Of a DNA stretch of 49,333 bases, positions 1 to 8,134 are shown one piece after another. The notes under the pieces are model-generated. The model saw only the letters and a program-made list of their open reading frames with translations. It was not told where the DNA came from and made no database searches. Location of the stretch: NCBI GenBank assembly GCA_020025675.1, contig JAHHRS010000009.1:1-49333 (forward strand), read 5' to 3'. The stretch is from Oscillospiraceae bacterium. Its GTDB lineage: Bacteria > Bacillota > Clostridia > Oscillospirales > Oscillospiraceae. The stretch's first letter is position 1. Every line of letters starts with the position of its first letter. The position numbers were made by a program, and so were the translations under genes.

Positions 1-76
1 TGGTGCTCCAGCGGAGATTCGAACTCCGGACACCCTGCTTAAAAGGCAGGTGCTCTGCCTACTGAGCTACTGGGGC
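1..76 (-). tRNA. tRNA-Lys (anticodon TTT)
   Basis: A full cloverleaf can be drawn on the minus strand, with CCA encoded (TGG at 1-3 of the + strand). The anticodon loop reads CTTTTAA, giving TTT for lysine, and the T-loop GTTCGAATC is present. The third acceptor pair is a C·A mismatch. It is the last gene of the five-tRNA cluster transcribed right to left. The window begins exactly at its 3' end. Confidence 0.93.
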
Positions 77-140
77 ATCTATATAAACTTCTTTTCTCAA
101 TAGTCCGGTACCTGACCCTCGGGAAAAGAAGGCTTAAACA

Positions 141-214
141 TGGCTGGGATGGCGGGACTCGAACCCACTATATCGGAGTCAAAGTCCGGTGTGTTACCAT
201 TACACTACATCCCA
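141..214 (-). tRNA. tRNA-Gln (anticodon TTG)
   Basis: Minus-strand cloverleaf with acceptor TGGGATG/CATCCCA, discriminator G and encoded CCA. The anticodon loop is CTTTGAC, giving TTG (glutamine). It is the fourth gene of the tRNA cluster. The 64 bases separating it from tRNA-Lys hold no gene. Confidence 0.94.
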
Positions 215-272
215 ATATTGCGGTGGTGGTAATTCAAAAAGACCGATAGTTGACGGTCTTACAGCTTTTATA

Positions 273-349
273 TGGGGTGGGATATGGGGCTCGAACCCAC
301 GACACCCGGAACCACAATCCGGTGCTCTACCAACTGAGCTAATCCCACC
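273..349 (-). tRNA. tRNA-His (anticodon GTG)
   Basis: Minus-strand cloverleaf with anticodon loop TTGTGGT, giving GTG (histidine). The acceptor GTGGGAT/ATCCCAC is preceded by the extra 5' G(-1) facing discriminator C, the identity element of histidine tRNA. I therefore placed the 5' end at 349. CCA is encoded. Confidence 0.94.
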
Positions 350-362
350 ATAAATGTTAAAT

Positions 363-439
363 TGGCACGCCAAGAGGGATTCGAACCCCCGACCTACTGC
401 TTAGAAGGCAGTTGCTCTATCCTGCTGAGCTATTGGCGC
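363..439 (-). tRNA. tRNA-Arg (anticodon TCT)
   Basis: Minus-strand cloverleaf with anticodon loop CTTCTAA, giving TCT (arginine, AGA codons). The acceptor GCGCCAA/TTGGCGT has a G·T first pair. Discriminator G and encoded CCA follow. It is the second gene of the cluster. Confidence 0.93.
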
Positions 440-462
440 ATATTTGGCCACACTAAACGAAG

Positions 463-536
463 TGGAGCGGGTGATGGGAATCGAACCCACGTATCCAGCT
501 TGGAAGGCTGGTGTTCTACCATTGAACTACACCCGC
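463..536 (-). tRNA. tRNA-Gly (anticodon TCC)
   Basis: Minus-strand cloverleaf with perfect acceptor GCGGGTG/CACCCGC, discriminator T and encoded CCA. The anticodon loop CTTCCAA gives TCC (glycine). It is the promoter-proximal gene of the cluster. Confidence 0.95.
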
Positions 537-564
537 ACGGCCGTTCCCTTTATTCAGCCCTGAG

Positions 565-594
565 ATAATAACACATATATGTACTAAATGTCAA
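565..594 (-). promoter_or_regulatory. sigma-A-type promoter of the tRNA cluster
   Basis: Read on the minus strand there is a perfect -35 TTGACA (589-594), an 18-base spacer and -10 TATTAT (565-570), about 29 bases before tRNA-Gly. It fits a vegetative promoter for the Gly-Arg-His-Gln-Lys operon. Confidence 0.7.
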
Positions 595-628
595 CAGGTT
601 TTAGAAAATTTTTATATTTTTTTTCGAC

Positions 629-668
629 AGAGACAGAATCTTCTTTAAAAACAGAAAATTCTGTCTCT
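629..668. terminator. inverted repeat between tRNA promoter and surface-protein gene
   Basis: An 11-bp perfect stem (629-639 with 658-668) encloses an A/T-rich loop of 18 bases, just after the stop of the minus-strand gene at 681-2282. No U-tract follows on the minus strand (an A-run is there instead). It is a plausible 3' hairpin of that gene rather than a textbook intrinsic terminator. Confidence 0.4.
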
Positions 669-680
669 CCCAAAGTGCTT

Positions 681-2282
681 TTATTTGTCTGACTTAAAGC
701 GGTCAAAAAATTCCGTAATTCGTTCTATAAAATCATCGCCGTTATTGCGGTGCATGATATATGCGTATACACCAAGACCAGCAAGGGCAAGTAAGGCCAC
801 TATCATAATGACTATAAGAGCGGTGTGGTTTGAACCGGATTTACGGGACTCGTCCTGCTTATCAACTGAGCTTGAATCCACAGAAGGAGAGCTCTGTGGC
901 TTTGACTCCTCTCCGGGCTTAGCCGATGGAGATGGGGAAGGACTGGCATCAGCTCTCTTGTCTTTCACATTTACGCTGAACTTGCAGGTGAAATCCCCAT
1001 AGGTTACGGTAATTTCCTGAGGGCCTGCTTTCTCAAATTTAGTAGGAGAACATGAAAATCCATCTGTGATTTTCTCTGTCTTATTGGTATTGAGCGTAAG
1101 TCTAAGGGTGAGACCGTTGGTGTCAAGTTCCTCGCCCACAGTGTAGTTTAATTTCTGAGGTTTGGAGAGAACGGAAAGGCTTACAGGCTTTTCGTCCACT
1201 CTCACCTTAACGGTAAGGGTACAGGATTTTCCGCCGTAGCTTATGGTAATCGTCTGGTCGCCTGTTTTTTCAAAGCTCTGCGGGCTTATTTCAAACCCCT
1301 CATACACGTCACGATGACCAAGATTTGTGTAAACTCTTATGGAAAGGCCTGTACTGTCAAAGCTTTCACCGGGTTTGTACTCGGTTTTAGAGGGGGGAGT
1401 TAAGACTCCGATACCCTCTATTTTTTCCTCCGCTTCTTCAACATTTACGGAGAAGGAACAGGTTTTGTCCTGATAGCTTATGATAATTGTCTGAGTTCCG
1501 GCTTTTTCCAGCGTCATGGGGGATATACCGAAACCTGTGCTTACTATCTGGCTGCTGCCGTCGGAAAAGTTAAGACTTATCTGAAGACCGTCAGGGTCTA
1601 AGCTGTCACCTGCCTGATAATCGGTCTTATAAGGCAGAGAGGCCACTGAAACAGAAGTGACAGCAGCTTCTTTAACGGTTACAGAGCTTACAGCGCTGAC
1701 AGCAGTGGAGGTAATGCCGTTATTATTGTTGGTTACTTCACAGTAGTAATATGTAGTACCTCCAACAGAGGTGTCAGGATAGTAGGTACTGTTCACAGCA
1801 TTCAGTATCATTGCTCCGTCGGTATTTGAATTTGAATCTGAGTAGTACCACTGGTAACCCAGAGTCCCGCCGTCGTTAACTGAAGTGCTGACTGAAAGCT
1901 GCACTTCAGTGCCAACAAAGCAGGACTGAGAGCTGCTTATATTCACGCTGGGCGTAGCCGGGACAACAGTAAGGGGATAGTTAATTTTATTCTCGGAGTC
2001 GTCAATGCTGATAAAACAGTTGTAATTTCCGGCAACAAGGGAAACACCTCTGAGATAGACATTCAGACCGTCATCGCTTTCCTCAGTTTCCAGAACTATT
2101 CCGGGAGGCAGACCGGTTGCGGAGACGCTGACTCCTGAGCTTAGGGTGGCAGCCAGATGGTCTATGCGGCGTCCTGCCTCAATTGCACCCGGTGCGGAAT
2201 AGATCGTATCGGCGAAAGCCGCCGGAGACAGAGAAAACACAAGCAGCAGCGCTATAAGCACCGATAATAATTTTTTATTCAT
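681..2282 (-). CDS. membrane-anchored surface protein with Ig-like repeats
   Basis: This 533-residue protein starts at the ATG at 2282, which has AAAGGA 9 bases upstream. A TTG six codons earlier is possible but has no such site. The layout is: signal peptide (about residues 1-25, ending SPAAFA), a short beta-rich region, an Ig-like domain (with YQWYYS and YYCEVTN), three consecutive bacterial Ig-like repeats of about 75 residues, a Ser/Pro/Lys-rich linker, one transmembrane helix (LIVIMIVALLALAGL) and a short charged cytoplasmic tail. Each repeat carries Y-x-x-G-(D/E), a GL core, an EKAG/EKTG-type turn and ITISY. No LPxTG sorting motif is visible, so anchoring is by the helix. The repeats resemble Big_3-type domains of clostridial cell-surface proteins. 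A specific binding partner cannot be inferred. It is monocistronic on the minus strand. Confidence 0.8.
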   Translation of the reverse strand: MNKKLLSVLIALLLVFSLSPAAFADTIYSAPGAIEAGRRIDHLAATLSSGVSVSATGLPPGIVLETEESDDGLNVYLRGVSLVAGNYNCFISIDDSENKINYPLTVVPATPSVNISSSQSCFVGTEVQLSVSTSVNDGGTLGYQWYYSDSNSNTDGAMILNAVNSTYYPDTSVGGTTYYYCEVTNNNNGITSTAVSAVSSVTVKEAAVTSVSVASLPYKTDYQAGDSLDPDGLQISLNFSDGSSQIVSTGFGISPMTLEKAGTQTIIISYQDKTCSFSVNVEEAEEKIEGIGVLTPPSKTEYKPGESFDSTGLSIRVYTNLGHRDVYEGFEISPQSFEKTGDQTITISYGGKSCTLTVKVRVDEKPVSLSVLSKPQKLNYTVGEELDTNGLTLRLTLNTNKTEKITDGFSCSPTKFEKAGPQEITVTYGDFTCKFSVNVKDKRADASPSPSPSAKPGEESKPQSSPSVDSSSVDKQDESRKSGSNHTALIVIMIVALLALAGLGVYAYIMHRNNGDDFIERITEFFDRFKSDK

Positions 2283-2416
2283 TTTACAAGATCCTTTCAA
2301 GACACTTAATAGACTTTATAGCACTTTAATGCCGAATAGTCAATATTTTAAAGGTTTACCTGCCCTTTTTCCAAAAAAAGACAGGAAATAAAGGGGTAAA
2401 AAGAGCAAGGCAAGTG

Positions 2417-2445
2417 TTGTTATATGCTTGAGTATATGTTAATAT
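2417..2445 (+). promoter_or_regulatory. putative promoter of ispE
   Basis: TTGTTA (2417-2422), 17 bases, TAATAT (2440-2445), about 70 bases before the ispE start. It is the best vegetative promoter match in the gap and a moderate one. Confidence 0.4.
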
Positions 2446-2513
2446 TACTTATGTAGACGCACATAGCGGCAATTTGTTCGCTTGAAAAATGATTTTATTG
2501 AGAGAGATAAATA

Positions 2514-3383
2514 ATGAAAGACATAAAAGAAAAAGCATATGCTAAAATAAATATCTCGCTGGATATTACCGGGTGCAGAGATGACGGATACCACGATATG
2601 ATGATGGTCATGCAGACTGTATCCATATGTGACGATATTAAAATAAGTCTTAACGACAGCGGAACAATACGCGCTTACAGTAACCTACGCTTTATACCGG
2701 GAGATGACAGAAACTTAGCTGTCAGAGCGGCTAAACGTTATCTGGAAGAGATAGGCGAGCGAGTTTCGGGACTGAGAATTGACATTCGTAAAGATATACC
2801 GGTAGGTGCAGGCATGGGCGGAGGCTCATCTGATGCGGCTGCAGTTCTGCGTGGCATGAATAGGCTGTTTGATGACAGACTGTCTCCCGATGAGCTGCAG
2901 AAACTTGCAGAGAATGTTGGGTCTGACACAGCCTTCTGCGTTAAAGGCGGTACGGCACTGGCTGAAGGCAGGGGGGAAATATTAACAGAGCTTCCCGATT
3001 TTCCCGACTGTTTCTTTGTTGTGTGTAAGCCTGAATTTTCCATATCCACTCCGGAGCTTTTTAAAAAGATAGATGCCGTACCTCTTCGCCATCACCCTGA
3101 CACCTGCGGCATTTTGGATGCTTTAAACAAAGGCAATCTGAAGGAAATATGCAGGAGAATGTACAATGTCTTTGAAGATGTTGATGACAGACGTATGCGT
3201 ACAGTGGCTGAGATTAAGAATCGTCTTTTGGATTTCGGAACATTGGGAAGTATAATGACCGGCACAGGCTCCGCAGTTTTCGGAGTGTTCGAGGATAAAA
3301 ATAAGGCACAGCTTGCCGCGGAGAGTTTAAAGCAGGATTACCGTTTCTGCTTTACAGCAATGCCTGTAAAAAAACTTATGTAA
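2514..3383 (+). CDS. ispE: 4-diphosphocytidyl-2-C-methyl-D-erythritol kinase
   Basis: GHMP-family kinase of 289 residues, the usual length. It phosphorylates the 2-hydroxyl of CDP-methylerythritol with ATP in the MEP isoprenoid pathway in the cytoplasm. The N-terminus has the family's KINISLDI...GYHDM substrate-binding segment, the glycine-rich ATP loop PVGAGMGGGSSDAAA lies near residue 100, and the C-terminal GHMP motif appears as TGTGSAVFGVF. The start has GAGAGA upstream. It stands between the divergent surface-protein gene and spoIIR, an arrangement seen in many clostridia. A hairpin with a T-run follows the stop. Confidence 0.95.
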   Translation: MKDIKEKAYAKINISLDITGCRDDGYHDMMMVMQTVSICDDIKISLNDSGTIRAYSNLRFIPGDDRNLAVRAAKRYLEEIGERVSGLRIDIRKDIPVGAGMGGGSSDAAAVLRGMNRLFDDRLSPDELQKLAENVGSDTAFCVKGGTALAEGRGEILTELPDFPDCFFVVCKPEFSISTPELFKKIDAVPLRHHPDTCGILDALNKGNLKEICRRMYNVFEDVDDRRMRTVAEIKNRLLDFGTLGSIMTGTGSAVFGVFEDKNKAQLAAESLKQDYRFCFTAMPVKKLM

Positions 3384-3387
3384 TTAT

Positions 3388-3417
3388 GTTTAAATAAGAT
3401 AAAAGCCGTCAACACTA
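3388..3417 (+). promoter_or_regulatory. possible sigma-F-type (forespore) promoter of spoIIR
   Basis: GTTTA (3388-3392), 15 bases, then GTCAACACTA (3408-3417). The Bacillus sigma-F consensus, from memory, is about GYWTA / GGNRANAMTW. The -35 fits fully and the -10 differs at one base. In Bacillus spoIIR is transcribed by sigma-F. Initiation would fall near 3423, inside the loop of the hairpin at 3403-3442. Confidence 0.4.
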
Positions 3418-3447
3418 TGGATAAATACATAGTGAGGCGGTTCTTTT
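3403..3447 (+). terminator. terminator-like hairpin masking the spoIIR Shine-Dalgarno
   Basis: The left arm (about 3404-3419) pairs with the right arm (about 3428-3442). A 7-bp core CACTATG/CATAGTG is extended by a small internal loop and GCCGTC/GAGGCGGT. The run TTCTTTTT follows directly. The right arm contains GAGGCGG, the only ribosome binding site for spoIIR (ATG 3449). It can act as the ispE terminator and would hide the spoIIR start in read-through RNA. Confidence 0.6.
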
Positions 3448-3448
3448 T

Positions 3449-4051
3449 ATGAAAAATTATGAAAACAGATTTAGAATATGGGAAAGTGCAGCTCTTATAG
3501 CTCTTTGCATTGCTTTATGTGCGGGCACGTGGGCTCAGGCCAGACAAAACGCAATAAGTTCCGATCTTGTGCGGCTGCATGTTATAGCTGTTTCTGACGA
3601 TGAGCAGGAGCAGGAAATAAAGCTCAGAGTCAGGGATGCGGTATTGGATTATCTGGAACCGGTGCTGAAAGATGCGGAAAACTCCCGTGAGGCAAAGAAA
3701 ATAATAAGTGACCATTTAAACGGCATAGCGGGAGCGGCGGCTATGGCCTCAGAGGGCAGGGCAGTAAAGGTCAGTCTGGACCGGGAGCACTACCCCACTA
3801 AAAGCTATGAAGGCTTCAGCCTGCCTGCCGGAAATTATGAGTCACTTAAAATCGTGCTGGGTGAGGGAAAGGGCCACAACTGGTGGTGCATAGTGTTCCC
3901 GCCACTCTGCCTTGAGGCGGCCCAGGCCCAGCAGGTAAAAAGCGTTATGGCAAAGGAGGATTATGCCATAGTAAGCGATTCAGATGGCTATGAGCTCCGT
4001 TTCAAGCTGGTGGAGCTGTGGGGAGAGCTTGTGGATAAGCTGGGTAACTGA
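3449..4051 (+). CDS. spoIIR: stage II sporulation protein R
   Basis: Secreted signalling protein of 200 residues. In Bacillus it is made in the forespore and triggers SpoIIGA to process pro-sigma-E in the mother cell. The N-terminal hydrophobic segment (about 12-30, ALIALCIALCAGTW) is the export signal. The family hallmark LVRLHVIAVSDDEQEQEIKL appears as the conserved (L/V)RLHV(I)A-S(D)-(D)-Q-KLxVRDAVL block at about 40-70. The C-terminal HNWWCIVFPPLCL is typical of the family. Its presence shows the organism belongs to an endospore-forming lineage. GAGGCGG lies 8 bases before the ATG, within a hairpin. Confidence 0.93.
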   Translation: MKNYENRFRIWESAALIALCIALCAGTWAQARQNAISSDLVRLHVIAVSDDEQEQEIKLRVRDAVLDYLEPVLKDAENSREAKKIISDHLNGIAGAAAMASEGRAVKVSLDREHYPTKSYEGFSLPAGNYESLKIVLGEGKGHNWWCIVFPPLCLEAAQAQQVKSVMAKEDYAIVSDSDGYELRFKLVELWGELVDKLGN

Positions 4052-4127
4052 GAAAACCGTAAGCCGTAAAATTGTACGAATTTGACGTGAAATGTGACAT
4101 AATTTGACAAATGTGTAAAAAGATTGG

Positions 4128-4156
4128 TTGCTTTTTGCGCTTGCGGGGTATATAAT
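4128..4156 (+). promoter_or_regulatory. promoter of the FAH-family gene
   Basis: TTGCTT (4128-4133), exactly 17 bases, TATAAT (4151-4156), followed by a start codon 35 bases on. This is a good vegetative match. Confidence 0.6.
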
Positions 4157-4190
4157 TAGAGACAATGTACAATTTACGGAGGAAAGATAA

Positions 4191-5030
4191 ATGAAAATCT
4201 GCAACATCGCAACAGACAAGGGCATTCATATTGCACTTATAACAGAGAGAGGTCATGTGGATGCTACTGAGGCCGGTTGCCATCTTACTATGCAGGAAAT
4301 TATAAGCGGAGCCGGGAGAGAGGCTCTTCAAAAAATAGAAGACGATATAAATCTGCCTGTTGTTGAAAACCCTGTATACGCAAACGTTGTGCCTGAGGGC
4401 GGAAAAATAATCTGCGCAGGTCTTAATTATAAGTCTCATATATCCGGCATACATATGCAAGTCCCTGATTATCCGGTGCTGTTTTCTAAATTTGCAAACG
4501 CACTTACTTACAGCGGCGCTGTTATTGACCTTCCGGTTTGGGAGAGCAGCTATGACTATGAGGCTGAGCTTGTTATTGTAATCGGTAAAGAGGCATGGTG
4601 CGTCAATGAGGCAGAGGCCCAAAATTGCATTTTCGGTTATACCTGCGGCAATGATATGAGCTGCCGTGAGAGCCAGAACAGAAGCGGTCAGTGGCTTATA
4701 GGTAAGACCATGCCGGGCTTTGCTCCCTGCGGCCCCTGCATAGTCACAGCAGACAGCCTTGACCCTGAAAAAGGCTGCGCCATCAAGAGCTATGTTAACG
4801 GAGAACTGAGGCAGGACGGCAATACCGCAGATATGCTCTTTAACTGCGCCCGTATAGTGAGTTACGCATCACGCTATATTGGCCTGCAGCCCGGCGACAT
4901 TATTTTTACCGGTACCCCCGCAGGTGTTGCACTGGAGCTCAAGGACAGAGGCAAGCACTGGCTTGAATGCGGAGACAGAGTGGATATTGAAATAGAGGGT
5001 ATAGGTACACTTACAAATACCATGAGCTAA
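4191..5030 (+). CDS. fumarylacetoacetate hydrolase family protein
   Basis: Protein of 279 residues with a short N-terminal domain and a C-terminal FAH fold. Visible are ICAGLNYKSH at the start of the catalytic domain, the metal-binding acidic residues in YDYEAELVIVIGK, then FGYTCGNDMSCRESQ, the GKTMPGFAPCGP loop and the closing GDIIFTGTPAGV. Members hydrolyse or decarboxylate C-C bonds of acylpyruvates or isomerise aromatic ring-cleavage products. The exact substrate cannot be read here, and no aromatic degradation genes are nearby. GGAGGA precedes the ATG by 9 bases. The next gene follows after 33 bases, so the two may be co-transcribed. Confidence 0.85.
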   Translation: MKICNIATDKGIHIALITERGHVDATEAGCHLTMQEIISGAGREALQKIEDDINLPVVENPVYANVVPEGGKIICAGLNYKSHISGIHMQVPDYPVLFSKFANALTYSGAVIDLPVWESSYDYEAELVIVIGKEAWCVNEAEAQNCIFGYTCGNDMSCRESQNRSGQWLIGKTMPGFAPCGPCIVTADSLDPEKGCAIKSYVNGELRQDGNTADMLFNCARIVSYASRYIGLQPGDIIFTGTPAGVALELKDRGKHWLECGDRVDIEIEGIGTLTNTMS

Positions 5031-5063
5031 TGCTCTAATAAACCTGTGAAAGGATAATATATA

Positions 5064-6521
5064 ATGATACCCGAAACTTCCCGGCACAGCCGGAAAAATT
5101 GGCTGATTTTCAACAGCATGGGTTTACTTATAATATTTACCGCATCAGCTCTGGCAAGTTTTGCACCATATCAGTGGTGGCATTTTCAGAGATTTTGGTA
5201 CACTGTTTTAGGTACGGCTCTAATAACATGTTACATATGTTTTGGCATAAAAAACAGCAGGTTAGAGGAAAAAGTTCTTATCTCTTTCTGCATATGGCTT
5301 ATTATAAGCAGAATTTTAAACCGTGATTGGTTCCTGTCTCAGGACGGTATGGCTGTTTTTGATATTGCACTGTCATGTATGTTCCTGACCGTCTGTATGA
5401 TTCTGCCTGATGACAAAAGAAAAACGGTTCTTGATGCCTTCGCTGTTGTAAGCATATTGATTTACACTTTCGGAGCAATTATTGGAATATATACGGCTAT
5501 AACAGGAAATGTCATTCCAAATCCTCTGTATGAGAGCGATATGTGTTCAATGAGCGATAACCGTCTGTATATATTTGATAACAATGCAAATACAAGCGGC
5601 TGCTGGATGTTTGTCTGCATTTTCTTTTTAGTATACCTGTTCTTTAGATACAAAAATCCTGCTGTCAGAGTCCTTGCGGTTTTGACTGCGCTGACTGACT
5701 ATACAGCCCTTGCGCTTACTGCCAGCCGAAGCAGTATGCTGGGCTGTTCCATTTGTCTTGCAATGCTCTCTGCTATGCTTGCATTTAAATTTCTTAAAAT
5801 AAAAAAGACCGGCTATAAGGTTTTGACTTTGATTGCAGCACTGTGTATTGCAGGCCCATTGAGTTATATGGGCTTTTCCGGCGCACGGCATTTGACCGGC
5901 ATAGCTGCCGTTAACTATACAGAAAGCAATAAAGCTGAGAACGTTTATGCGGAGGAAAGCTCATGCAGACCCGCACTGAGCGCCGAGTATCTTTCAAGCT
6001 ATGTTGAACTCAGCGGAAACTCCGACGAAAGCAGCTCCTCTGAAAGCGATGACATTTTTAAAGATAACAGAGGATTTAACGATTCCGGTCGAATACCAAT
6101 ATACAAAGCGGGACTTTTAAGCCTCAAGGATGATCCTGTCAGACTCTTCCGCGGTTGTCTCCGTGAGAAAATAATGTCAACAGCTTTACCGTATTTAGAC
6201 CGAGAATATGCCCACATGCACAACTCTTATTTGCAGGTTCTTCATTTTACGGGTATTCCGGGATTTTTGCTTGTTATAGCCTTTACCGTTATGCTGCTTA
6301 TTCATGCAGTGAAACTCTTTTTCAGTGACAGTACAAAAGCGGACATGGCTGTTAAAAGTCTTGTACTGTTTCTGCCGGGATTCTTTATATATAATATGCT
6401 GGAAACATCAATGTTTGCATATCAGGATTTTCGGTCTATATCACTGTTTCTCATAGCGGGGGCGGTAATTGCCTACTCTTATGATATATGTCCCACAGGA
6501 GAAAAAAACAGTAAAATTTAA
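5064..6521 (+). CDS. O-antigen ligase / polymerase-like membrane protein
   Basis: Polytopic protein of 485 residues with about ten hydrophobic segments and one long hydrophilic loop (about 285-370). Two marks support the O-antigen ligase (Wzy_C) superfamily: ALTASRSSMLG in the middle, and YAHMHNSYLQVLHFTGIPGF after the large loop, which contains the conserved H-N-x-(Y)-L and GIPGF. Family members join undecaprenyl-linked glycans to acceptors or polymerise them at the outer face of the membrane. No sugar-transferase cluster is adjacent, so the glycan is unknown. AAAGGA is upstream. A strong terminator follows. Confidence 0.72.
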   Translation: MIPETSRHSRKNWLIFNSMGLLIIFTASALASFAPYQWWHFQRFWYTVLGTALITCYICFGIKNSRLEEKVLISFCIWLIISRILNRDWFLSQDGMAVFDIALSCMFLTVCMILPDDKRKTVLDAFAVVSILIYTFGAIIGIYTAITGNVIPNPLYESDMCSMSDNRLYIFDNNANTSGCWMFVCIFFLVYLFFRYKNPAVRVLAVLTALTDYTALALTASRSSMLGCSICLAMLSAMLAFKFLKIKKTGYKVLTLIAALCIAGPLSYMGFSGARHLTGIAAVNYTESNKAENVYAEESSCRPALSAEYLSSYVELSGNSDESSSSESDDIFKDNRGFNDSGRIPIYKAGLLSLKDDPVRLFRGCLREKIMSTALPYLDREYAHMHNSYLQVLHFTGIPGFLLVIAFTVMLLIHAVKLFFSDSTKADMAVKSLVLFLPGFFIYNMLETSMFAYQDFRSISLFLIAGAVIAYSYDICPTGEKNSKI

Positions 6522-6543
6522 AAAAGTCCGAATCTACAAACTT

Positions 6544-6597
6544 CACCCCATCTGTAAGGCAGTATTTTTGCCGTCTGACAGATGGGGTGATATTTTT
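6544..6597 (+). terminator. intrinsic terminator
   Basis: A perfect 12-bp stem (6544-6555 with 6578-6589) is followed by ATATTTTT. The loop contains a smaller stem, GGCAG...CTGCC-like. It ends the FAH / O-antigen-ligase-like unit. Confidence 0.85.
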
Positions 6598-6793
6598 GCA
6601 TAAAGAAATAATATAAACGTAATACCCTGAAATTAAAAAACCGCTTGTTATAATTATGAGAAAGGGGAAGTTTTACCGCAGTGAGTACAGCACAGGTTTT
6701 AAATTGCGAAATATCACCCGGTGCAAAGGGAGAACTTATTTACATTAAAATGCTGCAAGGCTTTTTGGGTAGTTTATACTTACAATCCGGTGT

Positions 6794-8122
6794 TTACAGT
6801 GTGATTATAAATTCACTGCCTTCGCCTCGCCTGCTTTCCACTCTGACTGTCCCACCGTGGAATTCTACTATTTCCTTTACCATAGCAAGGCCTAAACCTG
6901 AGCTTCCCCTGTCGTTCCTTGAGGGGTCTTCCTGCCAGAAACGCTGCCAGATTTTATTCAGATCTTCGGGCATAATGCCTATACCGTCATCTTTTACAGA
7001 AAGTTGTATTTTGTCTCCGTCTTTTTCCAGAGATAAAATTAAATTCCCGTTTTCCTTGCCGTATTTATACCCGTTTTGTAAAAGATTTATTATAAGTCTC
7101 TGCATAAGAGCGGGATTAAACTTGGCCTCAATACCATTTTCAACATTGCATGTTAATTTTATGCCCCGTGGGTCTTCAGGAACAAATTCTCCTGCACAGG
7201 CCAGACAAAACTGACTTAGGTCAGCCTTTTTAAGCTTATATCTGTCCGTGCCATGCTGAAGCCTTGTAATCCCCAAAAGTCCCTGCACAAGTTCGGACAT
7301 GCCCTGAGCCTGCTCCTGAATAATATTTATGGAATTTATGAAGTCCTCCGGACTTTTATCCTTCCTTTTTGCTCTGTCACACTGGGCAAGAATTACAGTG
7401 ATTGGAGTTCGGAGCTCATGGGAAGCGTCTGATGTAAACTGCCTCTCCGCCTCAAAAGACTTTTCCAGCCTTGAAAACATATTGTCAAAACTGCGGCTTA
7501 GCCTTCTCATTTCGCTTGACCCTCGCTTTAAGTTTATACGAGCGCTTAAATCTCCTCCGCCGGAGATGGAATCCGCCGCGGCAAGAATTTTGTTCATAGG
7601 TCTGAAGGCACCCCATGAAATTAGCCAGCCGCCGCCGAAGGCAAGAACGAGAATACAGGGGAGAAGGATGCAGGTTAAAATCAAAATGGTATCAATGAGT
7701 CCTGACACCCAAGACTCAGCCACAACCCCCCTTATCCATATGCCGCTTATTTCCATATTAACATAAACATCATACATTAAATAATTTTTGCCGGAAATTT
7801 CTATTTTTCTTACAAGCCCGTCTTTCAACGGATAATCGGAAAATTCTATGCCCTGAATATGTGCACCTTTTAAATACTCTCCGGATTTATTGTATACAAC
7901 ACAGCTTACGCCGTTTTTGTATAACTTCAAGTCGTCCCAGTCGAATTTCCCGTTGTCAAATTCTGCGTCTTCTACATTATGGGTAACAACTTTTACAAGA
8001 CGCTCTGTGGGGTCACCTGTTATGGATGCACCGTTTATCAACAGCACGAAAACAAGTATCATAACCGATAGGAGCAAAACCATAAGGGTAAACCAAAGGC
8101 TTGTGCGCAGTTTTATACTCAT
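6794..8122 (-). CDS. sensor histidine kinase (OmpR-system partner)
   Basis: 442 residues: transmembrane helix (about 12-30), an extracytoplasmic sensor of about 110 residues, a second helix (about 141-172), HAMP, and a HisKA dimerisation domain with SDASHELRTPITVI (phospho-acceptor His about 235). The HATPase domain follows, with an N-box (LINLLQNGYKYG), a G1 box (KDDGIGI), and a GSSGLGLAMVKEIVEFHGG box. GAGGAG lies before the ATG. It begins 12 bases after the response-regulator gene, so the pair forms one minus-strand operon. The direct repeats before the PepSY gene at 9323 suggest one of its outputs. Confidence 0.92.
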   Translation of the reverse strand: MSIKLRTSLWFTLMVLLLSVMILVFVLLINGASITGDPTERLVKVVTHNVEDAEFDNGKFDWDDLKLYKNGVSCVVYNKSGEYLKGAHIQGIEFSDYPLKDGLVRKIEISGKNYLMYDVYVNMEISGIWIRGVVAESWVSGLIDTILILTCILLPCILVLAFGGGWLISWGAFRPMNKILAAADSISGGGDLSARINLKRGSSEMRRLSRSFDNMFSRLEKSFEAERQFTSDASHELRTPITVILAQCDRAKRKDKSPEDFINSINIIQEQAQGMSELVQGLLGITRLQHGTDRYKLKKADLSQFCLACAGEFVPEDPRGIKLTCNVENGIEAKFNPALMQRLIINLLQNGYKYGKENGNLILSLEKDGDKIQLSVKDDGIGIMPEDLNKIWQRFWQEDPSRNDRGSSGLGLAMVKEIVEFHGGTVRVESRRGEGSEFIITL

Positions 8123-8134
8123 CTCATATTCTCC

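Noticed and set aside
362..568. Open frame of 68 codons on the + strand
   Set aside because: It runs through the antisense of the Arg and Gly tRNA genes. Conserved tRNA sequence explains the open frame.
6681..7214. Open frame of 177 codons on the + strand
   Set aside because: Most of it is antisense to the histidine kinase, and it shows no family motif.
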